A stretch of 38,396 nucleotides of DNA, taken from contig JAOQAF010000087.1 in assembly GCA_025963735.1 (NCBI GenBank), positions 1 through 38,396 of the forward strand. Reading direction: 5' to 3'. The translations under genes were made by a program, and so were the position numbers. Below are positions 9,790-20,139 of this stretch, in pieces (position 1 is the stretch's first letter; each line of letters opens with the position of its first letter). The notes under the pieces are model-generated. The model had not been told where the DNA came from. It searched no databases and worked only from the letters and a program-made list of their open reading frames with translations. Source of the stretch: Bacteroidota bacterium (GTDB taxonomy: Bacteria; Bacteroidota; Bacteroidia; B-17B0; Aurantibacillaceae).

Positions 9790-9982
9790 TTTTATTGTAA
9801 CCCTTATGCTTTTTTAATAATTGTACAAACTCTTTGAAGTCGTTGGCTGGCATTGGTAAATTTCATTGTTTTTGTCGTAAAACTCGATTGCTTCCAGACG
9901 TTGTATGCCGGTTATAGATTTCCAGAACTCATAGTCCGTTTTCTTCACTGTGAAGTTTAACAAATTTAACTACTTTGTTCAT
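9790..9982 (-). pseudogene. Relic of a small ORF + nucleotidyltransferase gene pair
   Basis: Reverse strand: MNKVVKFVKLHSEENG / (frameshift) YEFWKSITGIQRLEAIEF / then ATG at 9853 MPANDFKEFVQLLKKHKG. This resembles the two-gene small protein + nucleotidyltransferase start (DFKEF..LL..H.V.YLVVGG) common in Bacteroidota, here broken and truncated. Confidence 0.6.
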
Positions 9983-10102
9983 ATTCAAATAAATAAAATT
10001 CTGGTGTATTTTTATGTTTTTTAGGCTGGTAATAATATACTTCGCTTAGCTTAAGAAAATTTCCAGTGATTGCAATTAATTTATTACTTTTCAACCACCC
10101 AA

Positions 10103-11551
10103 ATGCTCTTTAGCTCTCCCATATTTCTATTTCTGTTTCTTCCATTTACATTGCTGGGATATTATATTTCACCGGCGAAAATTAAAAATTACTGGCTGCT
10201 TCTAAGTAGTCTCATTTTCTTTGCCTGGGGAGGTGTCAGTTTCACCACTATATTAATAGGTTCAATAATTATTAATTATGTGTTTGGACTATTAATTCAA
10301 AGAAATATTGAAAGCCGCGCAGGATATTGGTGGTTGGTTACCGGCGTAACATGTAATATTATTATTCTTGGAATATTTAAGTATGCCAATTTCTTTACTC
10401 ATAACATTAACCTGTTGCTTGAGTCCCTTTCAGAAAGTAATATATTTCAAACCGATATTGTTTTACCCGTAGGGATTTCATTTTATACTTTTCATTCATT
10501 ATCTTATTTAGTAGATATTTATCGCCGTAAAACTGTGGCGCAAAGAAACATTTTTAATCTTGCCTTATATATTAGTATGTTTTCGCAACTTGTGGCAGGC
10601 CCAATTATAAGGTATAGCGACGTATGGCAACAGCTCACGCAAAGAACTCATACTTTGTTAAAGTTCTCTTCTGGCGTGGAAAGGTTTCTTATTGGCCTTG
10701 CAAAAAAAGTGTTATTGGCTAATACCTTTGGCAGAATAGCAGATACTATTTTTGTTCAAGACCCTTCACAACTTAGTGCGCTTAATTCCTGGCTTGGCAT
10801 TATCTGTTATACACTACAAATCTATTGCGATTTTGCGGGATACTCAGACATGGCTATCGGGCTTGGGAGAATGTTTGGTTTTGAATTTATGGAAAACTTC
10901 AACTTTCCTTATCTCGCTAAATCTGTTAAAGAATTTTGGAGAAGATGGCATATTTCACTGTCTACCTTTTTTAGAGATTATGTCTATATTCCGCTTGGTG
11001 GAAACCGTGTAAAAAAAAGCAGGCAGTATTTTAATCTGATTATGGTTTTCTTATTAACCGGATTTTGGCATGGGGCAAGTTGGAGCTTTGTGGTGTGGGG
11101 CTTATTCCACGGCTTCTTTTTACTTTTAGAACGATTGTTTCTTGACAAAATACTTGAAAGGTCATGGAAACCGCTTGCAAATCTTTACACGCTTTTTGTA
11201 GTAATTTTCGCATGGGTTTTATTCAGAGCCGATACACTTGCCTACGCACTCAATTATTGGAAAGCAATGTTTGATTTTAAAGTTGGCGAACAGCAATTAA
11301 GTCAGTTTTTAAATTTAATGAATAAAGAACTTTACACGGCTTTTGTATTTGCCGTACTCGGCTCCTTTGGATTCTTTAATTTTCTTGGAACGTATATTAA
11401 TCGTATTTTATATAAGGATAACAAGGTCGCTGCGGTATTTGCCACTTCTTACCATCTTGGCTCTATGGTAGTTTACGCAACCATTTTGATTCTTTGCTCT
11501 TTGTATTTAATTGCTAATACTTATAACCCCTTTATCTATTATAAATTTTAA
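10103..11551 (+). CDS. MBOAT-family O-acyltransferase (AlgI-like)
   Basis: Polytopic protein with LPVGISFYTFHSLSYLVDIYRRK, DFAGYSDMAIGLGRMFGFEFMENFNFPYLAKSVKEFWRRWHISLSTFFRDYVYIPLGGNR, FLLTGFWHGASWSFVVWGLFHG. Probable start MLFSSPIFLF at 10103. Confidence 0.95.
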   Translation: MLFSSPIFLFLFLPFTLLGYYISPAKIKNYWLLLSSLIFFAWGGVSFTTILIGSIIINYVFGLLIQRNIESRAGYWWLVTGVTCNIIILGIFKYANFFTHNINLLLESLSESNIFQTDIVLPVGISFYTFHSLSYLVDIYRRKTVAQRNIFNLALYISMFSQLVAGPIIRYSDVWQQLTQRTHTLLKFSSGVERFLIGLAKKVLLANTFGRIADTIFVQDPSQLSALNSWLGIICYTLQIYCDFAGYSDMAIGLGRMFGFEFMENFNFPYLAKSVKEFWRRWHISLSTFFRDYVYIPLGGNRVKKSRQYFNLIMVFLLTGFWHGASWSFVVWGLFHGFFLLLERLFLDKILERSWKPLANLYTLFVVIFAWVLFRADTLAYALNYWKAMFDFKVGEQQLSQFLNLMNKELYTAFVFAVLGSFGFFNFLGTYINRILYKDNKVAAVFATSYHLGSMVVYATILILCSLYLIANTYNPFIYYKF

Positions 11552-11553
11552 AG

Positions 11554-12705
11554 ATGAAGTTTCAGAAGTTACGCATAACACTTATACCTTTAGTATTTCT
11601 ACTGATCATTTCCTTTCCATTTGTGAATGACAGGCTTCATGTCATTCTTGATATTAAGAGTTTCGAAAACCGGAGGTTGGCCGCGCAACCCCATTTAGAC
11701 CTCAAAAACCTTGATCCTTTTCCATCGGCTTACGAAAAATTTTACAACGATACTTTTTCACTGCGCTCAAGGATGGTAAGAGCCTACAGCATTTATAATT
11801 TAAGTGTATTTAAAAAATCTCCTTGTCCGGATATTGTTATAATTGGTAATGATGGCTGGTTGTTTTTACAAGGTCCCGAATTTGACACCTACACTGGTAA
11901 AAATCCCCTTACACAAAAGGAATTGAATGACTTTAAAAAAGAATTGGAATACCGTCAAAATTATCTTGCAAAAAGAAATTGTAAATTTTATTTCCTAATC
12001 GCACCTGCTAAACCAAACATCTACCCTGAAAAAGTTCCGTTCGAAAATTTAAAAATGAGAGAACTAAGCATGGGAGAAGAACTTTTGGCCTTTCTTGAAA
12101 AGAACAGTTCTGTTCCCATTGTTAACCTATATTCGAATTTAAAAGAAAAAAAGAAAGAGTATAGAACGTACTATGCCTTAGATAATCATTGGTCCAGAAT
12201 GGGTGCATTTTTTAGCATGAAACAATTCCTTTCACAGGTAAATAAAGAATTGCCGCAAGTAACTCCTCTATCATTAGATGAGTATAAAATAACCGAAAGA
12301 GATTCAACTACCGGTAATACCGTTAGAATACTTGGTGATTTAAACTATTATCACGACGTGAATTATGTACTTACCGGAAAGAAAAAACCCTTAGCAGTAG
12401 ATGGTAAGAAAACCGAATACGTTCCTGTTAAAGATTTTCCATACCCATGGGGCTACGAGGAAGTAAAAGAAATTCCGGGTTCAACAAAACCAAAAATCCT
12501 TATCATTTCCGATTCCTTTGGAGAATATATTTTTTCTCTATTAGCTGAGAGCTTCAGTAAAACGGTAAAAATATGGGATAACTGGGAATATAAATTGAAT
12601 GAACCGATTGTGGAAAATGAAAAACCCGATGTTTGTTTATTGGTTATCCACGAAAAAAATTTAAGAGCAATTTTAAAAAATGGTTCAAGCTTTAAGAGTC
12701 AGTAA
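11554..12705 (+). CDS. AlgJ/AlgX-like SGNH-hydrolase-fold protein, partner of the MBOAT acyltransferase
   Basis: ENRRLAAQP, NDTFSLRSRMVR, DGWLFLQG, APAKPNIYPEKVP, ALDNHWSRMGAFF, PKILIISDSFGEYI; gene begins 2 nt after the MBOAT stop. Confidence 0.86.
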   Translation: MKFQKLRITLIPLVFLLIISFPFVNDRLHVILDIKSFENRRLAAQPHLDLKNLDPFPSAYEKFYNDTFSLRSRMVRAYSIYNLSVFKKSPCPDIVIIGNDGWLFLQGPEFDTYTGKNPLTQKELNDFKKELEYRQNYLAKRNCKFYFLIAPAKPNIYPEKVPFENLKMRELSMGEELLAFLEKNSSVPIVNLYSNLKEKKKEYRTYYALDNHWSRMGAFFSMKQFLSQVNKELPQVTPLSLDEYKITERDSTTGNTVRILGDLNYYHDVNYVLTGKKKPLAVDGKKTEYVPVKDFPYPWGYEEVKEIPGSTKPKILIISDSFGEYIFSLLAESFSKTVKIWDNWEYKLNEPIVENEKPDVCLLVIHEKNLRAILKNGSSFKSQ

Positions 12706-12762
12706 GTCATACCAGCCTGCCAATTTTCTAATCATTTCCTCCTCATTCCAGCCCAAAAACAC

Positions 12763-12770
12763 TAATTTTG
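12763..12770 (+). promoter_or_regulatory. -7 box TAATTTTG, 6 nt before a GTG start
   Basis: TAATTTTG-taatgc-GTGAAAAAATTC. Confidence 0.45.
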
Positions 12771-12776
12771 TAATGC

Positions 12777-15218
12777 GTGAAAAAATTCCTTTGCATCATT
12801 TTTGTTTTAGCTTTCAGCTCATTCCTTGGGCAAAATTTTTCCATTAGCGGAACAATTAAAGACGCAAAAAATGGCGAAACGGTTGTTGGCGCTACCATTC
12901 TTCTTAAAGAAATTAATAAAGCCGCTTCTACCAATCAGTATGGTTTCTTTTCCTTATCGGCCCCCAAAGGAAAATACACGCTTATTGCAGCCTACCTGGG
13001 TTATGCTACCATTACCCAGGAAATTATCCTTGACAAAAACACCTCTTTAAACATTTCATTTTCCAGCGCCGAAAATAATTTACAGGAAGTGGAAGTAACC
13101 ACCAAAGCTGGAAATGAAAATGTAAAGAATGCTCAAATGGGTTCTGTTAACCTCGATATGACCGAAATAAAAAAAATTCCGGCCTTCATGGGCGAAGTGG
13201 ATATTTTAAAAACTATTCAGCTTTTACCGGGCGTTAAAAATGCAGGTGATGGTAATACCGGGTTTTATGTACGCGGCGGTGGTCCCGATCAGAATTTAAT
13301 TTTGTTGGATGAAGCGCCTATTTACAACGCTTCTCATTTAATGGGTTTCTTTTCTGTTTTTAACGGCGACGCTATTAAAAATGTAAATCTTATTAAAGGT
13401 GGAATGCCCGCGCAATACGGCGGGAGACTTTCATCAGTGCTCGACATTACCATGAAAGACGGTAACAACCGGAATTTTCAGGTAGATGGCGGCATTGGGG
13501 TCATCGCTTCACGCATAACAATTCAAGGGCCAATTGTAAAAAGCAAAAGCTCCTTTATAGTAAGTGCAAGAAGAACGTATATAGATGTTCTGGCAAAACC
13601 ATGGATCCGGAAGTCAGATTTTAAAGGCACCTCCTATTTCTTTTATGACTTAAATGCCAAGTTCAATTACATCATTAATGATAAGAACCGTATTTACCTG
13701 AGCGGATATTATGGTCGCGATAAATTCTTGTTTAAAAGCGAAGAAGATAATTTCAGTACCAAAATCCCCTGGGGCAATGCCTCGGCGTGTTTGAGGTGGA
13801 ACCACATATTTAATTCAAAATTATTTTCAAATGCCGCCCTGGTATTTACCAATTATGATTTTAGTTTTATTGCTCAGCAGCAGGATTTTGAAGCCACTAT
13901 TAAATCAGGCATAACCGATTACACGGCCAAATACGACCTTAACTATTTTCCAAATTCAAGGCATAATATAAAGGCCGGTATCAATTACATTTATCATGTG
14001 TTTGTACCCACCAGTGCCAGCGCTAAACAGGGAAGCACGGTTTTTGACCTGGGTAAAAAAATATCGCTGTACGCCCATGATGCCGCAGTGTATGTAAGTG
14101 ACGATTGGGAGGTTACTTCCAAGTTCAAAATTAATGCGGGACTGCGCTTTGGAAACTTCACGCAAATCGGTCCGTTTAACCGTTACAAAAAAGATTTCAC
14201 CGGCAAAATTGTGGATACAGTTACTTACCGCGCCAATGAAGTGGTGGCCAATTATAACGGTCTTGAACCAAGGCTTTCTGCAAGGTACTCCCTGAACCCA
14301 AGTTCTTCCATTAAAGCATCTTATTCGCGAAACTTTCAATACATACACCTGGCAACAATTTCTTCGGTTAGTTTGCCAACCGACGTTTGGATGCCCTGCA
14401 CAGAATTAATCAAGCCGCAGGAATCTAACCAATACGCACTTGGTTACTTTAAAAATTTCAAAGAAAACATGTTTGAAACAAGTGTGGAGGTGTATTATAA
14501 AACCATGAGTAACCAAATTGAATATAAAGAAGGAGCTCAGCCTTCAGACAACGTGTATGATAATCCGGATAATGCTTTTACTTTCGGAAAAGGGTGGGCT
14601 TACGGCGCGGAGTTTTTTCTTAAAAAAAGAATGGGCAAATTCAGTGGTTGGATAGGCTATACTTTATCGTGGACCTGGCGACAATTTGCTGAAATTAATT
14701 ACGGTCAAAAGTTTCTTGCAAAATACGATCGCCGGCACGATGCTTCATTGGTGCTAACGTATGACGCCAATAAAAAATGGAATTATGGTTTGGTGTGGGT
14801 TTACGGAACGGGCAACCGCGGCACACTTCCGAACGGTTTCTTTCTGTATGAAGGAAGTTTAAGCAATGATTATGGTTTAAGAAATTCAAATCAGTTTGCG
14901 GCCTATCACCGCATTGATGTGAATATTACCTTTACACCAGACCGTACCAAAAAACTTGAAAAAAGAAGACAGGCCATGATTGAAGAATATGAACAACAAG
15001 GCAATGACACTGCCAGTATTAAGCTGACAATGAAGTGGTTAAAAAATTTCAGCAACAGTTTTACTTTAAGTGTTTTTAATGTTTATAACCGTTATAACCC
15101 TTATTTTATTTACCTAACCCGTAAGGGCGATTTTACAAACGGAACCTTGCAGGTGGGTGCAAAGCAGGTATCTTTGTTTCCAATTCTGCCAAGTTTAACG
15201 TGGAATTTTAAATTTTAA
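12777..15218 (+). CDS. TonB-dependent receptor with N-terminal carboxypeptidase-regulatory-like domain
   Basis: FSISGTIKDAKNGETVVGATILLKE; plug domain PGVKNAGDGNTGFYVRGGGPDQNLILLDEAPIYNASHLMGFFSVFN; C-terminal barrel. GTG start. Confidence 0.93.
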   Translation: MKKFLCIIFVLAFSSFLGQNFSISGTIKDAKNGETVVGATILLKEINKAASTNQYGFFSLSAPKGKYTLIAAYLGYATITQEIILDKNTSLNISFSSAENNLQEVEVTTKAGNENVKNAQMGSVNLDMTEIKKIPAFMGEVDILKTIQLLPGVKNAGDGNTGFYVRGGGPDQNLILLDEAPIYNASHLMGFFSVFNGDAIKNVNLIKGGMPAQYGGRLSSVLDITMKDGNNRNFQVDGGIGVIASRITIQGPIVKSKSSFIVSARRTYIDVLAKPWIRKSDFKGTSYFFYDLNAKFNYIINDKNRIYLSGYYGRDKFLFKSEEDNFSTKIPWGNASACLRWNHIFNSKLFSNAALVFTNYDFSFIAQQQDFEATIKSGITDYTAKYDLNYFPNSRHNIKAGINYIYHVFVPTSASAKQGSTVFDLGKKISLYAHDAAVYVSDDWEVTSKFKINAGLRFGNFTQIGPFNRYKKDFTGKIVDTVTYRANEVVANYNGLEPRLSARYSLNPSSSIKASYSRNFQYIHLATISSVSLPTDVWMPCTELIKPQESNQYALGYFKNFKENMFETSVEVYYKTMSNQIEYKEGAQPSDNVYDNPDNAFTFGKGWAYGAEFFLKKRMGKFSGWIGYTLSWTWRQFAEINYGQKFLAKYDRRHDASLVLTYDANKKWNYGLVWVYGTGNRGTLPNGFFLYEGSLSNDYGLRNSNQFAAYHRIDVNITFTPDRTKKLEKRRQAMIEEYEQQGNDTASIKLTMKWLKNFSNSFTLSVFNVYNRYNPYFIYLTRKGDFTNGTLQVGAKQVSLFPILPSLTWNFKF

Positions 15219-16075
15219 TGAAGAAATTATCTTACATACTTTTTATTATTCTGTTTTTCAGCTGCAGAAAAAACGTAAAGTTAAAACTACCCGAATACAC
15301 TCAAAAAGTGGTGGTAGAAGCCTCGATTGAAACTAACGGTCCGGCCATTGTTTTTCTTTCTTATTCTGTGCCTTACTTTGGCAACTTCGATTTTTCAACT
15401 CCCGAAAAAGCATTTATTAAAGGGGCCCTGGTTACCATTTCAGATGGTACTACAACAGATACTCTCAAAGAACTGGATCCTTCTCAGGGATATTTATACG
15501 TTGGCTTTAAATTAACAGGACAACAGGGTAAAACATACCAATTAAATGTTTTAGTGAACGGAAAAAATTACACTGCCTCTTCCACCATTTTAACACCGGC
15601 CAAACTTGATACACTTTACTTTAAAGGTGAGCAGGACAGCCTTGGTTTTATGTGGCAACGCTTTGCTGAACCTCCAGGTCAGGGCGACTGTTACCGCTGG
15701 TTTGCCAAGCGCTTAACCAAAGATCAGTTTTACGCGGCGCCTTTCGGATCTGCTTTCGACGATAAATTTATTGATGGAAAGACCTTTGATTTTTCTTATG
15801 ACCGCGGTCCGCAGCCTAACCAAATTCAGCAATACAGAGATGATCCGGAACAAGGCTTCTTTAAAAGAGGCGATACGGTAGTGGTAAAGTTTTGTAAAAT
15901 TGGAAAGAAAGAATATACCTTCTGGAATACCTATTATCAGAATAAGTCCAGTAACAGCAATCCTTTCAGCGCGCCATCAAATGTAAAAGGAACCTTTGAT
16001 GACGACCGCGATGTGTTTGGCGCCTTTGTAGCTTACGCTCCTTCCTTTGACACGATCATTATTCCAAAAAATTAA
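15218..16075 (+). CDS. DUF4249-like lipoprotein, partner of the upstream TonB receptor
   Basis: TAATG overlap with the receptor stop. Lipoprotein signal (FIILFFSCRKN); EYTQKVVVEASIETNGPAIVFLSYSVPYF and NGKNYTASSTIL resemble DUF4249. Confidence 0.78.
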   Translation: MKKLSYILFIILFFSCRKNVKLKLPEYTQKVVVEASIETNGPAIVFLSYSVPYFGNFDFSTPEKAFIKGALVTISDGTTTDTLKELDPSQGYLYVGFKLTGQQGKTYQLNVLVNGKNYTASSTILTPAKLDTLYFKGEQDSLGFMWQRFAEPPGQGDCYRWFAKRLTKDQFYAAPFGSAFDDKFIDGKTFDFSYDRGPQPNQIQQYRDDPEQGFFKRGDTVVVKFCKIGKKEYTFWNTYYQNKSSNSNPFSAPSNVKGTFDDDRDVFGAFVAYAPSFDTIIIPKN

Positions 16076-16079
16076 TTTT

Positions 16080-16508
16080 ATGGCTCTTACTCTAATAGAA
16101 TACTACATTCAGAATAATTTTTACGGAAAACTCCTTGGGATGGATTTTGAAATTATTGAAGAAGGTGTGGTGGAGTATCGCATGACTATCGGTCAGAAAC
16201 ATCTGGCCACGCCTTATGCGGCCCACGGCGGAGTAGTATCTTCATTGGTGGATAGCGCTTTGGGTGTTGCGGGATTAAGCGCGGTTTATAAAGAAAACAA
16301 AGTGGTAAGTACCGTTGAATATAAATTAAATTTTTTATCGCCGGCATTACCGGATGACAAGCTGGTAGCTAGAGCAAAGGTTGAACACAAAGGCAAAAGG
16401 TTACTGATTATCAGTTGTGATGTGTTTTGTATTAACAGAGAAAACAAACTGATAGCGAAAGCACTTGGTACTTTTAACGCATACGACGCTGCAAAGGCAG
16501 GGTATTAA
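16080..16508 (+). CDS. PaaI-like hotdog-fold thioesterase
   Basis: HLATPYAAHGGVVSSLVDSALGVAG and VSTVEYKLNFLSPALPDDKLVARAKVEHKGKRL. ATG at 16080 preferred over 16047. Confidence 0.88.
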   Translation: MALTLIEYYIQNNFYGKLLGMDFEIIEEGVVEYRMTIGQKHLATPYAAHGGVVSSLVDSALGVAGLSAVYKENKVVSTVEYKLNFLSPALPDDKLVARAKVEHKGKRLLIISCDVFCINRENKLIAKALGTFNAYDAAKAGY

Positions 16509-16930
16509 CTTATAGCGATACGGTCAATATAATCTCTTTTTAACCGTTGCATAATTTCGTCATAAACATTGGAAGCAGAAGGTTTACTCAGGTAGTTATC
16601 AGCCCCGAACTGCATGCAGTGCGCTTTTTCACCGGCATTGGTGCTGGTACTAAAAATGATTACAGGAATTTGGCTCGTAATAGTGTTTTTACGCAGAAGT
16701 TTTAATGTTTCCTTACCATTTAAAATGGGCATATTAAGGTCCATCAAAATAAAGTTGGGCAGATCCTTATGATATTCAGTGAGACTATCTAACAACTGCC
16801 GGCCGTGGATAAAGCACTTTACCATACAGTTTGGGATATTATTTAAAATAGCAGCCTTTATAAAAAAAAGGTCATCCTCATCGTCATCTACTACAAATAT
16901 GACCGGTTGTTTATTAAAATCGTTTTCCAA
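16505..16930 (-). CDS. Single-domain CheY-like (Rcp1-type) response regulator
   Basis: VIFVVDDDEDDLFFIKAAI...FILMDLNMPILNGKETLKLL...VIIFSTST...ADNYLSKP; no output domain. TTG start. Confidence 0.9.
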   Translation of the reverse strand: MENDFNKQPVIFVVDDDEDDLFFIKAAILNNIPNCMVKCFIHGRQLLDSLTEYHKDLPNFILMDLNMPILNGKETLKLLRKNTITSQIPVIIFSTSTNAGEKAHCMQFGADNYLSKPSASNVYDEIMQRLKRDYIDRIAIS

Positions 16931-17134
16931 ATGGAGATTCTTTGCCTGAATTTATATGCTTGGTGCTAAATTCAATGTTAGTCTTCTAAGTTAATATAAT
17001 TTATCGAACTAATTGTTAATTAAGGGAAAGGTGTAATAACTTTAAACTAAAACATCAGGTATAACCCTTAGAGATTGGGACTAAACGCATTCAGAATATA
17101 CTGGTCATAGAGGCAAAAAATATTTTCACCTTTG

Positions 17135-18710
17135 CTAATCGGTTATCACAACTTTTTGAAATTCTTTATAATTGTGCTGGGTCATTTTAAGAAAATAAAT
17201 ACCAGGAAGTAGACTTCTTAAATCAATAATCATCTTATTTTGAGGATCCTTAAAGCAATTTGTATACACGATTGTACCATCAACGTTAAAAACATTCATC
17301 TTAATTGGTCTTGTTACGTCGATACCCTCTAAATAAAATATTCCTGAATTTGGATTCGGATATAAATTTATTTTATCGGAGTATTCTTTTACGACTTTAA
17401 GATTGGTTGCAGTGGCGTCATTTATTTTTGTAATAAACATATTTGGTGAACCCACAGATTGGGGGTGCCCGCCAAAGTCCACAGTGCCTGAAAAACTGCC
17501 GGTTAAAAAAATATCTGAATTGTAAACAGCTATTTGACTACTGGCAGCTACGCCTCCGCCTGAATCACAATCGCCTTGTGTTGCCCAAATCGGCGTTCCT
17601 GAAGAATTAAATTTAACCACAAAAGCTTCCCAAGGCCATGCAGAATTAACTGATGAAGCAACACTGTTAAGGGAAAGGCTACCCATGGAGACGGACGAAA
17701 TATATTGGCCGCATACATATAAATCTCCACCTTTATTTACCATTAAACCCCGGCTGTAATCTGTATTTAAGCCTCCCGCTTTGGTTGCCCATATAGGCTG
17801 ACCATTAATATCAAGCTTCATTAAAAATATATCAAGGTTATTTTGACCGGTAGTAGTTAAAATTGTATTTCCAATCACTAGGGGCTTATGATAGGATCCT
17901 GTTGCGTAAATACTACCCACTTGGTCAACATCAATTGCTGTTATAACTTCATCAGAAATATTTGAACTACCTATGTTGTAAATCCACTGCCCATTAGCAT
18001 TACTATTCATCTTATATAAAAAACTATTGAATCCAGAATCGACAATGGTAAAAGCATCGATTGTCAGGGTGTCCAAATAGCTCCCTGCTAAAAAAACATT
18101 AAAATTTTTATCTGTTTTTAAATAAGAAGAATATACGTGAGAGTGCGAAGATGCTTTTAACCATATACACGAATCTAAAGTTGAAATTTTAGCAACGTAT
18201 ACTTGCCATCCTGAAGTAAGACTATACACGTTTTTATTTAAAATATTCAAAGTATCAAGAAAAGTGCCGCTTATGTAATAATTGTTTTGTAAATCAACAG
18301 TTAAATCAAAAATGTTTCCTTTGGAATTATTTATTAGGGTTGTTTTTTTTTTAAGTATTCCGCTTGAATTGTATTTACTTATATAATATCCTAAAGTATC
18401 CCATCCGGTAATTATTAAGTCATTATTTTGATCTATAATTAATTTAAGTGAATTGGCATTTATAATTTTTTCCCACACAAGTGTGCCGGAGGAAGTATAT
18501 TTCTGTAAGAAAGAGCTGGAATTATTTTGATTGGCAGAAAATGATCGTCGCAACATAAACATTACCCGACTGATCTGTACACAAAGAGTTTCCACTGGAA
18601 GTACCGGTATAATTGGATGCGGCAGACCACACAAAATTTTGAGACTTACAATCTGCGCCGGAGAATAATAATATATAAATTAAAACACTTTGGATTACAC
18701 GTTTTATCAT
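17135..18710 (-). pseudogene. T9SS-exported repeat (beta-propeller/SBBP-like) protein, split by a frameshift near 18535-18550
   Basis: ORF 18522-18710 supplies the signal peptide and N-terminus (MIKRVIQSVLIYILLFSGADCKSQNFVWSAASNYTGTSSGNSLCTDQSGNVYVATII). ORF 17135-18634 supplies the remainder (SANQNNSSSFLQKYTSSGTLVWEK... to INLYPNPNSGIFYLEG...GIYFLKMTQHNYKEFQKVVITD). Confidence 0.82.
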
Positions 18711-18786
18711 TGAATTTTATAAGCAATTAATATGCCATACATGACGATGCTTCTGTACCCGAACTGACCATTAAAAGATTTTAAAC

Positions 18787-18794
18787 TATCTTTG
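18787..18794 (+). promoter_or_regulatory. -7 box TATCTTTG upstream of the DEAD-box helicase
   Basis: Exact TAnnTTTG, 18 nt before the ATG at 18813. The ORF-caller TTG start at 18792 lies inside this box. Confidence 0.55.
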
Positions 18795-18812
18795 CCAAAA
18801 ACCCTTCAAAAA

Positions 18813-20138
18813 ATGATCCCTTTCAATGACCTGAACCTTTCAAAACCTTTATTAAAAGCGTTGAATGACATTGGCTTTGAAACCGCAACCCCAATTCAGG
18901 AAAAGGCCCTTCCAGTTCTAATGTCGGGTGTTGATGCTGTTGGGATTGCTCAAACCGGAACCGGAAAAACATTTGCTTATTTATTACCTATCCTGCGTCA
19001 GTTAACCTTTTCAGAACAACGTCACCCACGCATATTGATTGTAGTGCCTACCCGCGAATTAGTGGCTCAGGTTACCGGCGAAATTGAAAAGCTCACCAGA
19101 TACATGACCATTCGCTGCCTGGGAGTTTACGGGGCTTCCAACATTAACACCCAAAAACAGCTGGTGTATGATGGTATTGATATTCTGGTGGCCACTCCCG
19201 GAAGGTTGATTGATCTCACACTCAGCCGTACCCTTCAGCTCTCCAATATAAAAAAACTGGTTATTGATGAAGTGGATGAAATGCTTAACCTGGGTTTCAG
19301 GGCGCAATTGAAACAGATTCTTGAAATACTTCCTCCAAAAAGACAGAATATTTTATTTTCGGCCACTTTACCGGAAGAAGTGGAAGGTTTAATTCAGAAA
19401 TATTTTAATAAACCTGAATACATTGAACTGATTACAAGAGGAACCCCACTCGCAAAAATTATACAGCAGGCATATAACGTTCCTAACTTTTATACAAAGA
19501 TTGATCTGTTGAAATGGCTTCTCACTCATGAGAAAGATTTTACAAAAGTGCTGTTATTTGTAAAAAATAAAAAGATAGCCGATGATATTGAAGCAGAGTT
19601 GGCAGAATTTGAACAGGAGATTGGCGTTATTCATTCCAACAAATCTCAACCACATCGCTTTAATGCCATTAAACAATTTCAGAACGGCACGTTTCGTTTG
19701 CTGATAGCTACCGATGTAATAGCCCGGGGATTGGATCTTCAGAACGTTACTCACGTTATAAACTTTGATATTCCTTCCGTTGCCGATGTATACATCCACA
19801 GGATCGGAAGAACGGGTCGCGCCGAGAAGGCGGGAACTGCCATCAGCTTTATTACTGAAAAGGATGAAGAGATGAAAGTTGCCATTGAAGCTTTAATGAA
19901 TAAAAAGATCACCATGCTTGACCTTCCGGATGCAGTGGAAACCTCGGAAGAACTTACAAAAGATGAAATGCCTGTAACACGTGATAAAAATTTAAAGAAG
20001 GCAAAAAAAATAGTAACACCAACGGGTGCCTTTCACGAGAAAAAAGCAAAAAACTCCAAAGAACAATTGGGCGGAAAACGTCGCCAGGAGAAGAAACGCA
20101 GGCTTGAGGAAAAATACAGAAGCAAACGGGGGTTTTAG
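18813..20138 (+). CDS. DEAD/DEAH-box RNA helicase (RhlE-like)
   Basis: Q motif, AQTGTGKT, PTRELVAQV, ATPGRLIDL, DEVDEM, FSATLP, ARGLDLQNVTHVINFDIP, HRIGRTGRA; basic C-terminal tail. Confidence 0.96.
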   Translation: MIPFNDLNLSKPLLKALNDIGFETATPIQEKALPVLMSGVDAVGIAQTGTGKTFAYLLPILRQLTFSEQRHPRILIVVPTRELVAQVTGEIEKLTRYMTIRCLGVYGASNINTQKQLVYDGIDILVATPGRLIDLTLSRTLQLSNIKKLVIDEVDEMLNLGFRAQLKQILEILPPKRQNILFSATLPEEVEGLIQKYFNKPEYIELITRGTPLAKIIQQAYNVPNFYTKIDLLKWLLTHEKDFTKVLLFVKNKKIADDIEAELAEFEQEIGVIHSNKSQPHRFNAIKQFQNGTFRLLIATDVIARGLDLQNVTHVINFDIPSVADVYIHRIGRTGRAEKAGTAISFITEKDEEMKVAIEALMNKKITMLDLPDAVETSEELTKDEMPVTRDKNLKKAKKIVTPTGAFHEKKAKNSKEQLGGKRRQEKKRRLEEKYRSKRGF

Positions 20139-20139
20139 G

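Noticed and set aside
13956-14889. ORFs 13956-14348, 14098-14295, 14695-14889
   Set aside because: Alternative frames within the TonB-dependent receptor gene.
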